Shown piece after piece: positions 10,160 to 20,744 of a stretch of DNA of 64,000 nt. Position 1 is the first letter of the stretch, and the number at the start of each line of letters is the position of its first letter. The notes under the pieces were generated by a model, which made no database searches, was not told the DNA's origin, and was given only the letters and a program-made list of their open reading frames with translations. The translations under genes and the position numbers were made by a program. Source of the stretch: Mytilinidion resinicola (lineage: Eukaryota; Ascomycota; Dothideomycetes; Mytilinidiales; Mytilinidiaceae); the NCBI RefSeq assembly GCF_010093595.1, contig NW_022985454.1, forward strand, positions 549,473-613,472. Reading direction: 5' to 3'.

Positions 10160-12574
10160 CTAAGGCTCAGGATAAGCGCTATTATAACGCTGCGCAGCCC
10201 CTTTCCGTGGTGCTGCCTTTTTCCTAGGTGCCTTATCCTTTGCACTAGGCGGCCGGCCACGCTTTTTAGGTGCAGCAGTAGATGCAGTAGTAGGTGCGGG
10301 CGTAGGTGCGGTAGTAGGGAGGGGCCTAGGTATTACTGCATGCTTAAACTCGGGCGGATTAGTAAGCAAATCGTTAAATTCCGTGATAGCTGGTGTAGCG
10401 GCCGACTAAGGAGCACTCTAAGCAACAGGAGCTGGACGGGGGGCTATAAAAATAGGCGGTCCTGGCGGTAGAACTGTCGGCGTGCGTCCTGTAGGTATAC
10501 CTGTAGGTCTAGCTGCCGCACCCGTGCCTATAGCAATTTTAAATCTTAATAGCTTTTGCTGCGTATTATTGTATATATAATAGCCTCTCCTCGCAATAGT
10601 AGGCCGGCCGCGCCGGCGCTTAATAATAGCAGGATCCTCTACATCCTTAAAAGGCCTAAAAGGAATAGCTAGCTAATATCCTCCTAGCCGAATAAACTAC
10701 TAATAGTAATCTATCTCTTCCGGTTATATATAGAGCACCGGATCTAGCCGATTTGCAAGCGCTCGGTGTAGAGGATTATGCAGTTTATGCGCATACAGAA
10801 TGCTATAGATAGACTTAAACGTTTAAGTATAATTAAGTAGGTTGTATTTATTCGATTTAGCCTTTTAGAGCTGCTTCTTAAGGAGAATAAGCGCCTACAG
10901 CGTTACCTTTTAATATAGGTTACAGAATTCGGGTTCTTTAACATTATGCGGAGTATAGGCGTAATATCTAGCTATTTTATCTTTAAACTTAGACCTGGAG
11001 TTAAGGATAAAGTTCTATATATTAAAAAGAACGTTAAATAGATAGCTAGTTAACACCTAAAGGAAGCCCTTAAGTAGGCTGTACAAGCCCTTATTTCGCG
11101 ATATAACTTTATAAGAAATTGAATTAGTATTATATATCTCTGCTACTTCCTTATTTCTTAGTTATTCTTTAAGCTATACTTTTATCCTTTTTAGCGCTGC
11201 CTGTTCAGCACGTATATAGACCCTATACAAAGTTTAGGTATTAAATTTAGACGTCTTAGTATTAAGAAAAATCACTTATATAGTACTAAAGTGCCGCACC
11301 TTATAGGTATAGCAGGTGGCCTAATTCCACTTATATAGCTACTACTTATTCTCTATATATATTACTAGGTTAGGGCGCTCCTTATAGTTATTAAGTAGCT
11401 TTTTCTAAGCCTTATTAAATTAAGCTATAACTTCTAGCTTTATTATAGCGGTCCAACGGGTAAGGAACTGCCCCCTTTTCTTCTATTCCTTTTTCTAAAT
11501 AGCTTCCTTCTCTTTATCTAATATAGGCGCAGGTGGCGCGCTGCCTGCGGCGTATATAGGTTCCTTCTTATACACCTTAGCTAGTTTAGTAATAATATTC
11601 TTTTTAATATACTATATATAGAGGAGGCGCGCGACTATAGGCTATTGTTAATATAGTGCGTTCCTTAGAGCTTATTCTTTATCCGTTAAGAAAACGCGTG
11701 GAATAAGAAAATAGTACTTAAAAAGCTCGAAGAGCTACAGTACTGCCCAGTTATAGTTTACCTCCTTTTTTTTTAGCAGGAAATAATAGGCAATTTCGAA
11801 GTTGTTACTAGTACACGTAACGCCGGTAATATGCAGGAAGGGTATACTAAATCTATTAGTTTTATAGGTGTAATCTAATAGAATAATATTATAATTAGCC
11901 CGTAGGATCTCGATAAAATCCGGATAGGTAAAGAAGAGGTATTTAATTCGGTTCTACTTATCTTTTATAAAGTTATATACGTACTTCCTATTATAGCTAT
12001 TAGGTGCCGGGAATATAGAGGTTTCTAATATATAGAGAAGCGCCTGGATAGGCGTAAGGCCGCCGAGAAGCTTATTCCTATACCGGGTGCGCTTATTAGT
12101 AATATTGTGCGCCGTAATAGTAACCCCTTTTTTTAACAGCTTTATATATATTTTATTAGGCTTTATTCCGCTTAATACATCTATTTAAATAAGGGTATTT
12201 ATAGATGCCGAGCACTTCCTATTACAGGCGGCTGCTATAGGTTTAAGTATAGCGTTGTAATTATTATAAGCTTCCTCTACTATCTCCTATAGCTAAACAC
12301 GTAAGCTATTAACTCTAGAAGGCTGCCGAGTAAGCGTACCGCTTATCTTATAGTCTACTTTATTAGTAGACGTACTGCGCACGCGTGTATAAAACTCTCT
12401 AGTACCTCTAAAGCAGCATCGGTACTATATTTTCTTTATTTCCTTCGTCTTTCTATCTGGTTTTAAACGGAACTTAATAAGCCTGTAGCCCTGCGCCTTT
12501 ATATACTTTCTAAGTACTTCCTCGGCTTTATCTAGCGTATAGTAGAACTGTGGCGGTAGTAGTTTAAGGGCTAT
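10160..12574 (-). pseudogene. MULE transposase, copy 1, inactivated
   Basis: This is the same gene as the copy at 13353-15767, in the same single frame from the N-terminal segment (12694-12425) to the Ala/Pro/Lys-rich C-terminus (10369-10160). The frame is broken by many TAA/TAG codons in between, and the start ATG of copy 2 reads ATA here. Differences from copy 2 are almost all C-to-T or G-to-A. No protein can be made from it. Confidence 0.82.
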
Positions 12575-12753
12575 AGTAAGTATATTAAGGAAGTTAAGGA
12601 TTAGGATATAATGCTTTATAGCCACGCCGCACTTAAAGAGAGTATTTAGAATTAGTAAAAAACGTAAGCGAGCGAATCGGAGGCCCCGGAGCACTCCTCC
12701 GGACCAATTAGAAGATTAGACGTAAAAAGGGTGTATATAGAGTAGAAAAGGGG

Positions 12754-12761
12754 TGTACACC
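12754..12761. repeat. Junction of the two MULE copies (shared TGTACACC)
   Basis: Left of this word the sequence follows the right terminal repeat of copy 1 (GTAGAAAAGGGG). Right of it the sequence follows the left terminal repeat of copy 2 (CTATATTTACTCGG). The word occurs in both intact repeats, so the join looks like recombination at an 8-bp microhomology. Confidence 0.75.
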
Positions 12762-12957
12762 CTATATTTACTCGGTGTACACCCCTTTTCTACTCCGTAT
12801 ACACCCTTTTTACGTCTAATCTTCTAATTGGTCCGGAGGGCTCGGAGGAAGCTCCGGCGCTTAATTCTCACGCGCATCTATATAAAATAGGAAGGCTGTA
12901 CAGCCTTACTATTTTATTATATATTCTTACCGTTTCCGTAAGGCTATATATATAGGC

Positions 12958-13035
12958 CAGCTACACGTAAGGCCTTATATAAGGCCGTATATAAGGCCGT
13001 ATATAAGGCCGTACGTAAGGCCGTATATAAGGCTA
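12958..13035. repeat. 12-bp subterminal array of MULE copy 2
   Basis: About six units of the CGTATATAAGGC type lie about 200 bp inside copy 2, matching the array at 9745-9845. Confidence 0.82.
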
Positions 13036-13352
13036 CTTATAGTAAGGCTGTGCAGTATACCCGTTTTACTATATATACTTCCCGTTTCCTACAGTGTATA
13101 TAGGCCGTTATATTACTACCTATGTGCCTATATACCTATAAGCATGCTAAAACAGTTAAATCCTTACCTTATTACGGCCTTTCTATATTAAACCTGGCCC
13201 CCCTATATCGCCGCCGCGCCTTCCTGGCTATCCTAATCTATTAACCCCTTTATATACTGCTCGTACAATGCTATCTAATGTTGGAGCTCCTTATAAGGAA
13301 GCAGCGCTGGCGCTGCCTAAGGCTAAGGAGCTAGCTAAGGCTAAGGAGCTGG

Positions 13353-15767
13353 CTAAGGCTTAGGATAAGCGCTATTATAACGCTGCGCAGCCCCTTTCCG
13401 TGGTGCTACCTTCTTCCTAGGTGCCTTATCCTTTGCACTAGGCGGCCGGCTATGCTTTTTAGGTGCAGCAGTAGATGCAGTAGTAGGTGCGGGCGTAGGT
13501 GCGGCAGTAGGGGGGGGCCTAGGTATTACTGCATGCTTAAACTCGGGCGGATTAGTAAGCAAATTGTCGAATTCCGTGATAGCTGGTGTAGCGGCCAACT
13601 AAGGAGCACTCTAAGCGACAGGAGCTGGACGGGGGGCTACAAAAATAGGCGGTCCTGGCGGTGGAACTGTCGGCGTGCGTTCTGTAGGTATACCTGTAGG
13701 TCTAGCTGCCGCACCTGTGCCCGTAGCAATCTTAAATCTTAATAGCTCTCGCTGCGTATTGTTGTACGTATAATAGCCTCTCCTCGCAATAGTAGGCCGG
13801 CCGCGCCGGCGCTTAACAACAGCAGGATCCTCTATATCCTTAAAAGGCCTAAAAGGAATAGCTAGCTAATGTCCTCCTGGCCGAACAAACTACTAATAGT
13901 AATCTATCTCTTCCGGTTATATATAGAGCACCGGATCTAGCCGATTTGCAAGCGCTCGGTGTAGAGGATTGTGCAGTTTATGCGCACACGGAATGCTATA
14001 GATAGACTTAAACGTTTAAGTATAATTAAGTAGGTTATATTTATTCGATTTAGCCTTTTAGAGCTGCTTCTTAAGGAGAACAAGCGCCTGCGGTGTTACC
14101 TTTTAATATAGGTTACAGAATTCGGGTTCTTTAACATTATGCGGAGTATAGGCGTGATATCTAGCCATTTTATTTTTAAACTTAGACCTAGAGTTAAGGA
14201 TAAGGTTCTGTATATTAAGGAGAACATTAAATAGATAGCCAGTTAACACCTAAAGGAAGCCCTTAAGTAGGCCGTGCAAGCCCTTATTTCGCGATATAAC
14301 TCTGTAAGAAATCGAATTAGTATTATATATTTCTGCCACTTCCTTATTTCTTAGTTATTCTTTAAGCTATGCTCTTATCCTCTTTAGCGCTGCCTGTTTA
14401 GTATATACGTAGACCCCGTGCAAAGTTTAGGTATTAAATTTAGATATCTTAGTATTAAGAAAAATCACTTATATAGTACTAAAGTGCCGCACCTTACAGG
14501 TATAGCAGGTGGCCTAATTCCACCTATATAGCCACCACTTATTCTCTATATATATTACCAGGTTAGGGCGCTCCTTATAGTTATTAAGTAGCTTCTTCTA
14601 AGCCTTATTAAATTAAGCTATAACTTCCAGCTTTATCGTGGCGGTCCAACAGGTAAGGAACTGCCCCCTTTTCTCCTGTTCCTTCTTCTAAATAGCTTCC
14701 TTCTCTTTATCTAATGTAGGCGCAGGTGGCGCGCTGCCTGCAGCGTATATAGGTTCCTCCTTATACACCTTAGCCAGTTTGGTAATAATATTCTTTTTAA
14801 TATGCTATACACAGAGGAGGCGCGCGACCGTAGGCTATTGTTAACGTAGTGCGTTCCTTAGAGCTTGTTCTTTATCTGTTAAGAAAACGCGTGGAACAAG
14901 AAAATAGCGCTTAAAGAGCTCGAAGAGCTGCAGTACTGCCCAGTTGTAGTTCGCCTCCTTCTCTTTTAGCAGGAAACAATAGGCAATTTCAAAGTTGTTG
15001 CTAGTACACGTGACGCCGGTAATATGCAGGAAGGGCATACCGAATCTATTGGTTTTATAGGTGCAATCTAATAGAATAATGTTGTAATTAGCCCGTAGGA
15101 TCTTAATAGAATCCGGATGGGCAAAGAAGAGGTGTTTAATTCGGTTCTGCTTATCTTTTGTGAAGTTGTATACGTACTTCCTATCACGGCCGTTAGGTGC
15201 CGGGAATATAGAGGTTTCTAACGTATAGAGGAGCGCCTGGATAGGCGTAAGGCCGCCGAGAAGCTCGTTCCTATACCGGGTGCGCTCATTGGTGATGTTG
15301 TGCGCCGTGATAGTAACCCCTTTCTTCAACAGCTTTGTATACGTCTTATTAGGCTTTGTTCCGCTTAATGCATCTATTCGAATGAGGGCATTCGTGGATG
15401 CCGAGCGCTTCCTATTACAGGCGGCTGCCGTAGGTTTGAGCATAGCGTTGTGATTGTTGTGAGCTTCCTCCACCGTCTCCCATAGCCAAACACGTGAGCC
15501 ATCAACTCCAGGAGGCTGCCGAGTGAGCGTACCGCTCATCTTACAGTCTACTTTGTTAGTAGACGTACTGCGCACGCGTGCATGAGACTCTCTGGTGCCT
15601 CCAAAGCAGCATCGGTACCATATTTTCCTCGTTTCCTTCGTCTTTCTGTCTGGTTTTGAACGGAACTTGATGAGCCCGTAGCCCTGCGCCTTTGCATGCT
15701 CTCTAAGCACTTCCTCGGCTTCATCTAGCGTACAGTAGGACCGTGGCGGTGGTGGTTTGAGGGCCAT
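13353..15767 (-). pseudogene. MULE transposase, copy 2: open N-terminal third, RIP-stopped C-terminal part
   Basis: One minus-strand frame runs from an ATG at 15767 to a stop at 13353 (about 804 codons). The first 308 codons, to 14841, are uninterrupted, and the open frame also extends 40 codons upstream of the ATG. The N-terminal part has a WRKY/FAR1-like Cys-rich region (WYRCCFGG) and the MULE catalytic start DCTYKTNRFGMPFLHITG, followed by VFLTDKEQAL with a second Asp. Beyond 14841 there are about fifteen stops, but the frame still reads a SWIM-like C-x-C/H segment (SIPCAHKLHNPLH) and an Ala/Pro/Lys-rich tail. The family is the MULE/Hop group. A mutation gradient is clear: the transposase start is nearly untouched while the rest is heavily mutated. 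Confidence 0.85.
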
Positions 15768-15987
15768 GGTGAGTGTATTGAGGAAGTTGAGGATCAGGAT
15801 GTAATGCTTTGTGGCCACGCCGCACTTGGAGAGAGCATTTGGAATTAGTGAGAAACGTAAGCGAGCGAATCGGAGGCCCCGGAGCACTCCTCCGGACCAA
15901 TCAGAAGATCAGACGTAAGAAGGGTGTATACGGAGTAGAAAAGGGGTGTACACCGAGTAAATATAGGGTGTACATTTAGCAGCGCCC

Positions 15988-15995
15988 ATTCCTAA
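15988..15995. repeat. Right 8-bp target-site duplication of the MULE dimer
   Basis: ATTCCTAA follows directly after the terminal AGCAGCGCCC and equals 9540-9547. Confidence 0.8.
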
Positions 15996-16555
15996 ATACT
16001 AAGTATAGTAGTATATAATAGTAAAAATCTAGCTAATTCTATTAGAGCGTTACAATTTAGCAATGTTGTTGGGGTTTTTAAGAAACCGTGCACGAGGTGG
16101 TAGCGTGCACGAGCCGGTCGCCACTTCTAAGCTTCGCTGCTGGCGAAGAGCGCTAAGCCACTTCTCCAGCCACCTACCTATCTGCTGTTGGAGATCGAGC
16201 TCCCTAAGCTGGACTGCTGACGCAAGACATCGCAACTGTTCCTTAAGTTTCTCCTATTGCTTCTGTAAAACATTATCTTGATAAGAAATCAGCCACTTGG
16301 TGTGCGAATTTTGCGATGTTGATGAGCCAGCTGTGTGCTTCCATCTGGTATGTTCGCTTCAATCGGGATGTCCGGAGTTGTGGTAATGGCTGAGAAGTGA
16401 GAGTCCTGAAGTGGAATACTTCAGCCTTGACAGAAACCTATCGGCCAATTCGCGATGGGCAGCTTGCAGACATCTGTAGCTACCTAATGCGGCGTCTTGC
16501 TCGAGCCTTGCGCTGCTAAGCAACATCAAACTAACAAAGCTTCGAATCGGCACTT
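15996..16555. other. Gene-free stretch with a possible coding relic
   Basis: On the minus strand at about 16250-16050 a short open stretch reads a Gln/Leu-rich helix (LKEQLRCLASAVQLREL), preceded by an in-frame TAG. It may be a relic of a coiled-coil protein. No intact gene is seen. Confidence 0.3.
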
Positions 16556-16690
16556 ATGATGAAGGACGCCATTGTACACCCCGACCTGAAGGTCACATTT
16601 GGACGCTCCCCCGTTCCCGAGCCTGGCCCTGACTAGCTCGTTATCAAGGTGGTGGTCAGCGGCTCTAATCTAAAGGACTATTCTAGTACT
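16556..16690 (+). pseudogene. N-terminal fragment of a zinc-type alcohol dehydrogenase-like (MDR) oxidoreductase
   Basis: From tandem ATGs at 16556 and 16559 the frame reads KDAIVHPDLKVTF, then PVPEPGPD, a TAG stop, and LVIKVVVSGSNLKD. This is the standard start of fungal medium-chain dehydrogenase/quinone-oxidoreductase proteins, in which the stop position is Gln (CAG to TAG, a C-to-T change). After about 43 codons the match ends in unrelated sequence without a Rossmann fold. It is a truncated pseudogene at the border of the RIP-affected repeats. Confidence 0.65.
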
Positions 16691-16929
16691 AAGCAGACTC
16701 TCTATTTTTGAGAGCTTCTAGTTAATATGAAGGAAGGAAGATGGGGGACTAAACAAAGACAAGTGCAAACACCAGTGATGACATTGCTAGAATAGTACAT
16801 TTAGTAGCAGACCTAAAGAGACCTGAGCCGAAGTTGAGCCGGGCCTGAGCCGAACTCAGCCACAGCGGCGCAGGATCACATGAGTAGAGGTGCGTCGGGC
16901 AGCGTGCAGATTGGGGTGTTGAAACATAA

Positions 16930-17296
16930 CCACAACAATCAAGGCATCGTCAAAACGGGACGACCGTGAGGGGCACACAATTCCGCTCAGCGCACAATGA
17001 AGGGTCGTGGAAGAGTGAAAGGCTAAAACAAGGATATCTGGAGCTCCGGAAGAAGCTCTTGAATTTGACAAATACCTTGGAGGCTGCAGCAAGTAACTAC
17101 TATTACCTTTGGAGTTCTCTCCGCGTTTTTTTCCGATGGGCACTAATTCTTATGAGCAGACAGCGAGCTCTTTGACGAGATTCTGAATTCATACGAAGGT
17201 GCTCAGCAATCTGCATCCGCTGAGTCAACCGTCACGCCAAAGCCGGATGTGCCGCTGAAAACCCTCGATTCTCACCCCGCCAGGATGACCTTGTAG
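16930..17296 (+). pseudogene. Possible two-exon coding relic, family unknown
   Basis: An open frame without an ATG (from 16930, after a stop) reads a helical segment LKQGYLELRKKLLNLTNT up to 17092. A plausible intron (GTAACT...CTAAT...GCAG, 17093-17159, 67 nt) joins it in frame to an acidic segment SELFDEILNSYEGAQQ that ends at a TAG at 17294-17296. Phase and branch site agree, so it was probably once coding. With no start codon and no recognisable family it is best read as the C-terminal relic of a gene. It could also be the last exons of a gene whose start is lost or lies among unrecognised exons. Confidence 0.35.
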
Positions 17297-17550
17297 TCGA
17301 TACAGTAAAGCCTTCGTATAGTGAGTGATACGGGTTCGTGACTAAGGGTTTATCACTGTATAGAAAATATCACTCTACGTAAAGTCACGTGTGGTGGATT
17401 TGTAAACCAGTCTATCCTAAAACAGCCTGAACCAGCCCGAAAAAGGAGCGTCCGAGGGCCACGTCGGGACCACTCTCCCAACCAAAATCCAGCTCGGTTA
17501 GTATGATATCGAATGAGAGGGGCTTAGTGATAGTATACTAAGGGGAGAGC
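17297..17550. other. Short gene-free spacer
   Basis: Contains a small imperfect inverted repeat at about 17319-17370 (GTGAGTGATAC ... TATCACTGTATA). Nothing else is seen before the end of the Argonaute gene. Confidence 0.3.
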
Positions 17551-20500
17551 TCAAATATAGAACATACTATCCCGCAACTTGGGGTGGATCAACACATCCT
17601 CATTCCCCACCAGCGACTCCCTCCCCTGAGCGCTCCCCGCAACCGACGGCGCCGCCGAATGCGTCGGCGTGTCGAACACATCATTCAGATAGCAGCGAGC
17701 CCGCTCGCACACGATGTCGGCATAGTACGCCGGCGGACACAAGCTCACTGCCTTGGTCGCCCGGCCGTACAGATAGCACATGGTGTGCGTCAGATCCTCC
17801 AGCACATCCGCGACATTCTTGAACGGAGCCGGGACGGCGGTCTTGTAGTGGCGGGTGAAGATCTCGTCCAGCACGATATAGTAGTGGGCCGGGCGCGCGG
17901 TACCCTGCAACGCCGAGTGTGGCTGCAGGAAGAAATCCCAGTTGCGGGCCATGGTCACGCCCCGATCAACGACTGTGCCCGGCTTTGGGTTCAGTTTGTC
18001 GGACTGCTCCAATTGCGTGGGGTAGAAGCGCGTGTGGTGCCGCTTGCCGACTACGATGATGGTGATGTTTGGGAGGCCCTTCTTCTGGTCGGGGACTGGG
18101 TAGACGTCTTTGCATGCGCTGCGGAGGAGGGGCAGTTCCTCATTCATGACTTTGCTGTACTGGCCTTCGGATACGCCGTCGCGGTAGATGAGGATGTTTT
18201 CGGGGAAGGCCGGGTGCTTTCCTTTCTCCTTCCAGAGTTTGAGCCGTGATTTCAGCATGTCGCCCAAGTCCGTGACCATTTCGTCGCGGGCCTGGCCTTG
18301 GATGCGCAGCACGGCGGGCCATTGACCGAGCCATCTGTCCACGCTGGCGACCATGCCAGCCACGCTTGGTGCGTTGGACGTGGAGCCTGGAGATGGATGT
18401 GTGACGTCGATCCCCACAACCATGGTCTTGTCCGCGTTGATGATGCCAAGCCGAGAATTGTCTACAAGTTGGTTGATTCCACCGAGCTTCAGGTTGAACT
18501 TCAGCGCAACATTCTTGAAGTACTGATCCTGGCCTCTCTCTTTGGCAAGCTTGTCCCCAAAGCTGCAGATTGTGTGGATTCCGTATTTGACGTCGGCGTA
18601 CTGCTTGATCCGGTAATATTCTGAAGCATTGTCGCTCGGGAGAACAATGAACAACAAGGCGAACTTGGCATTAGCAGCGCTTTTGATGGTATTTTCAAGC
18701 TGAGGGTCGTCGGGTCCGGTTATCGATATTCTTTTGCCTTTGACTGGTTGGCTTGCAGTGATACCCACATCCAGCAGCGTGCGATGGAACTTCCCAATCA
18801 CTTCAGTCAAGCCTTGCTCATCGAATGCATCCCTCTTCCCAGGTGTTGAAACCATGACATACGACCAATTCTTCAGAGACCCGGCAGTGTTGAATTTGAA
18901 ATTCACCATATTCCAGCTGCCCAAACGTACTGAAGCGGTCTTTTGTTTGTAATTGACTTTAGGTTCGATAAGAACGCGTCCCGTAACGGTGATCAACTTT
19001 GGCGGGACCGAAAAATTGAAGTCAGTCTATTCCAAGGTAAGCGATGATAATAAAATGGTGTTGAAATATATACATACCAGAAGGGCATTAGTGCGGGGAG
19101 AAAGGCCGGCAGTCTCCAATCCTTCTTGAACAATCGAAGTAGCATTATCCCCTGGTCGCCTTACCGCAAACCGTATCATTTGTTGGGTTTGGCCGGCATC
19201 AAGTTTCGACTTCGAATTCTGTCCAGGCATGACATGGCAAACTTGAGCGGGGAGGTAGGTTGGGTTGGCTCTATTGCCCACATTGACCACTGGAACTCTC
19301 GGATTGGCAACGGCAATGTTGTAAGCTATCCATAAGGTTACAAGATATCTCCACACGGTGGTAGGGAAGACTCACTCTGCAAGAAAAAGTCGTATACGCT
19401 GATGTATCGGCCACCCAAGGCCGGCTTTGGGGCTCCGCTAGGACCTCCCGTTTTCCCCTTCTTCTTACCGCCACCTTTGGCAGCTATTGATGAACTGCTC
19501 GATTGAGACGGATTGTCAAGCCAGAATTCCACATCCTTTGGACCAGCCCCGTACTCACTTACCCTCGGTGGATGAGCGAGACCGTGACCGTCATTTTTGT
19601 TGGCAAGTCCAAAGATAGTCTTCACCCTATGGACGATTTGCCCTGCTTTGTTCTTCTTTTCCGGCAGATGAGTTGTTCGAATCCGGAGTTTCCCAAAGAA
19701 CTTTTCCAATCTGCCCTTGTTGTAATTATGAGCAGCTCCATACTTCGATATCAACTGCTCGAGTGGTATTGCTTCATAAAAAGCTCCATGGCTGACGTTC
19801 ACGTTGACCAAGATTCGACAGGTTGCAAGTCGGACACTAGTGAAGTAGCCTCGTAAGGCGGTTAGGCCGGCGCCTAGATCCCATTTGGCGGCTGAAGGGC
19901 CGAGAGAGAAGGTCTTGCTGGCGCCTATCGTCGCCAAGGCCCCAGTTGATTTTGCGTAATGGTTCAGGAATATATTCAAGCCCTGGACGAGAGGCTGCAT
20001 GTCATCAAGAGGTTGTGACAGGTTAGTGGACTCCAAATAGTCCACGAGCTGAGCGGTAGACAGGGCATTTGTGTATCGAACCCGGGCCTGGTACTGAGTG
20101 GCTTCCTCCCGGGGTTCGTCCTGATCTTCAGCACGGTATCTGATTCGGACCAGAAATTCGTCGCTCTCCAACTTACGGCACGATAGCAGAGTAGATTTGA
20201 AGTCTGTGATCAAGTCCGAGCGGAATTGGGCCAACGCTTCTGTTTCTAACAGGAGACGCACAATCTGAGTCAACTTCTTACCTGCGGCGCTTGGCGATAC
20301 AGCTATATCGTATCGATACAGCATGAGATCCGGCGGAGGAATCATCTCGACATAGTTGGCCCACAGCTTCACAGGGGTGCCTCTGGTACCATAGCCAGGT
20401 CGATGAGGGAATCCCTCAGTCAGAGTCAGTGCGGCAAGAGCAGCTGGACCTCCCGCCGATTTTTGGATGGCATCCTCAACCTCTGCGACGCGCGCATCCG

Positions 20501-20744
20501 GCGCTGGGATAACTTTGTCTGGTGGTCTGAGTCCGTATTAGCCAAAAGCGACGGATTTCACGTCGACAATAACCTACACGTAGATTTGTACCTCTTCCTG
20601 GACAGGCCCGCGGCCACCACCACCGCCGCGGCCAGCTCCACCAGGCCCACGTCCGCCACGATAGCCCCCGCGATCTCCAAAACCACGGCCTCCACGGCTC
20701 GTCCCGCGGTTGCCTCCGAATCCTCGTCCGCCTGGCGCCGACAT
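17551..20744 (-). CDS. Argonaute protein (QDE-2-like), four exons
   Basis: A consistent model has exons 20744-20578, 20526-19376, 19325-19078 and 19026-17551, introns of 50-51 nt, and 1,013 aa. The protein starts with an RGG/GGR-rich segment (residues about 4-45), followed by Argonaute N, linker and PAZ regions and a C-terminal PIWI domain. PIWI shows GIDVTHPSPG (Asp729) and YRDGVSEGQ (Asp805). In the third catalytic position it has AYYADIVCERAR, with Asp959 where animal proteins have His. It ends in the family-typical MFYI. Argonautes bind small RNAs and cleave or silence matching transcripts. The Ser-rich, Lys/Gly-rich insert before exon 3 (near residue 400-425) is low complexity. It lies about 1.5 kb from the RIP-scarred repeats; a functional link is not shown by the sequence. 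Confidence 0.93.

Larger units (their letters stand above)
9548..15987 (-). mobile_element. Head-to-tail dimer of a Mutator-like element (MULE, Hop-like)
   Basis: The 6,440-bp unit starts with GGGCGCTGCTAAAT and ends with its inverted form. Its two ends share long terminal inverted repeats of more than 80 bp (9548-about 9640 and about 15895-15987) containing two TGTACACC words each. Inside lie two copies of the same 3.2-kb element in the same orientation, joined at 12754-12761. At the join both copies lack their outermost repeat, and one TGTACACC word is shared. Only one pair of 8-bp ATTCCTAA duplications flanks the whole. Each copy carries a subterminal 12-bp array at its left and a minus-strand transposase gene. 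Copy 1 is more heavily RIP-mutated than copy 2. Confidence 0.85.

Noticed and set aside
17584..18249. 221-codon plus-strand ORF
   Set aside because: It lies wholly antisense to the PIWI exon of the Argonaute and has no motifs.
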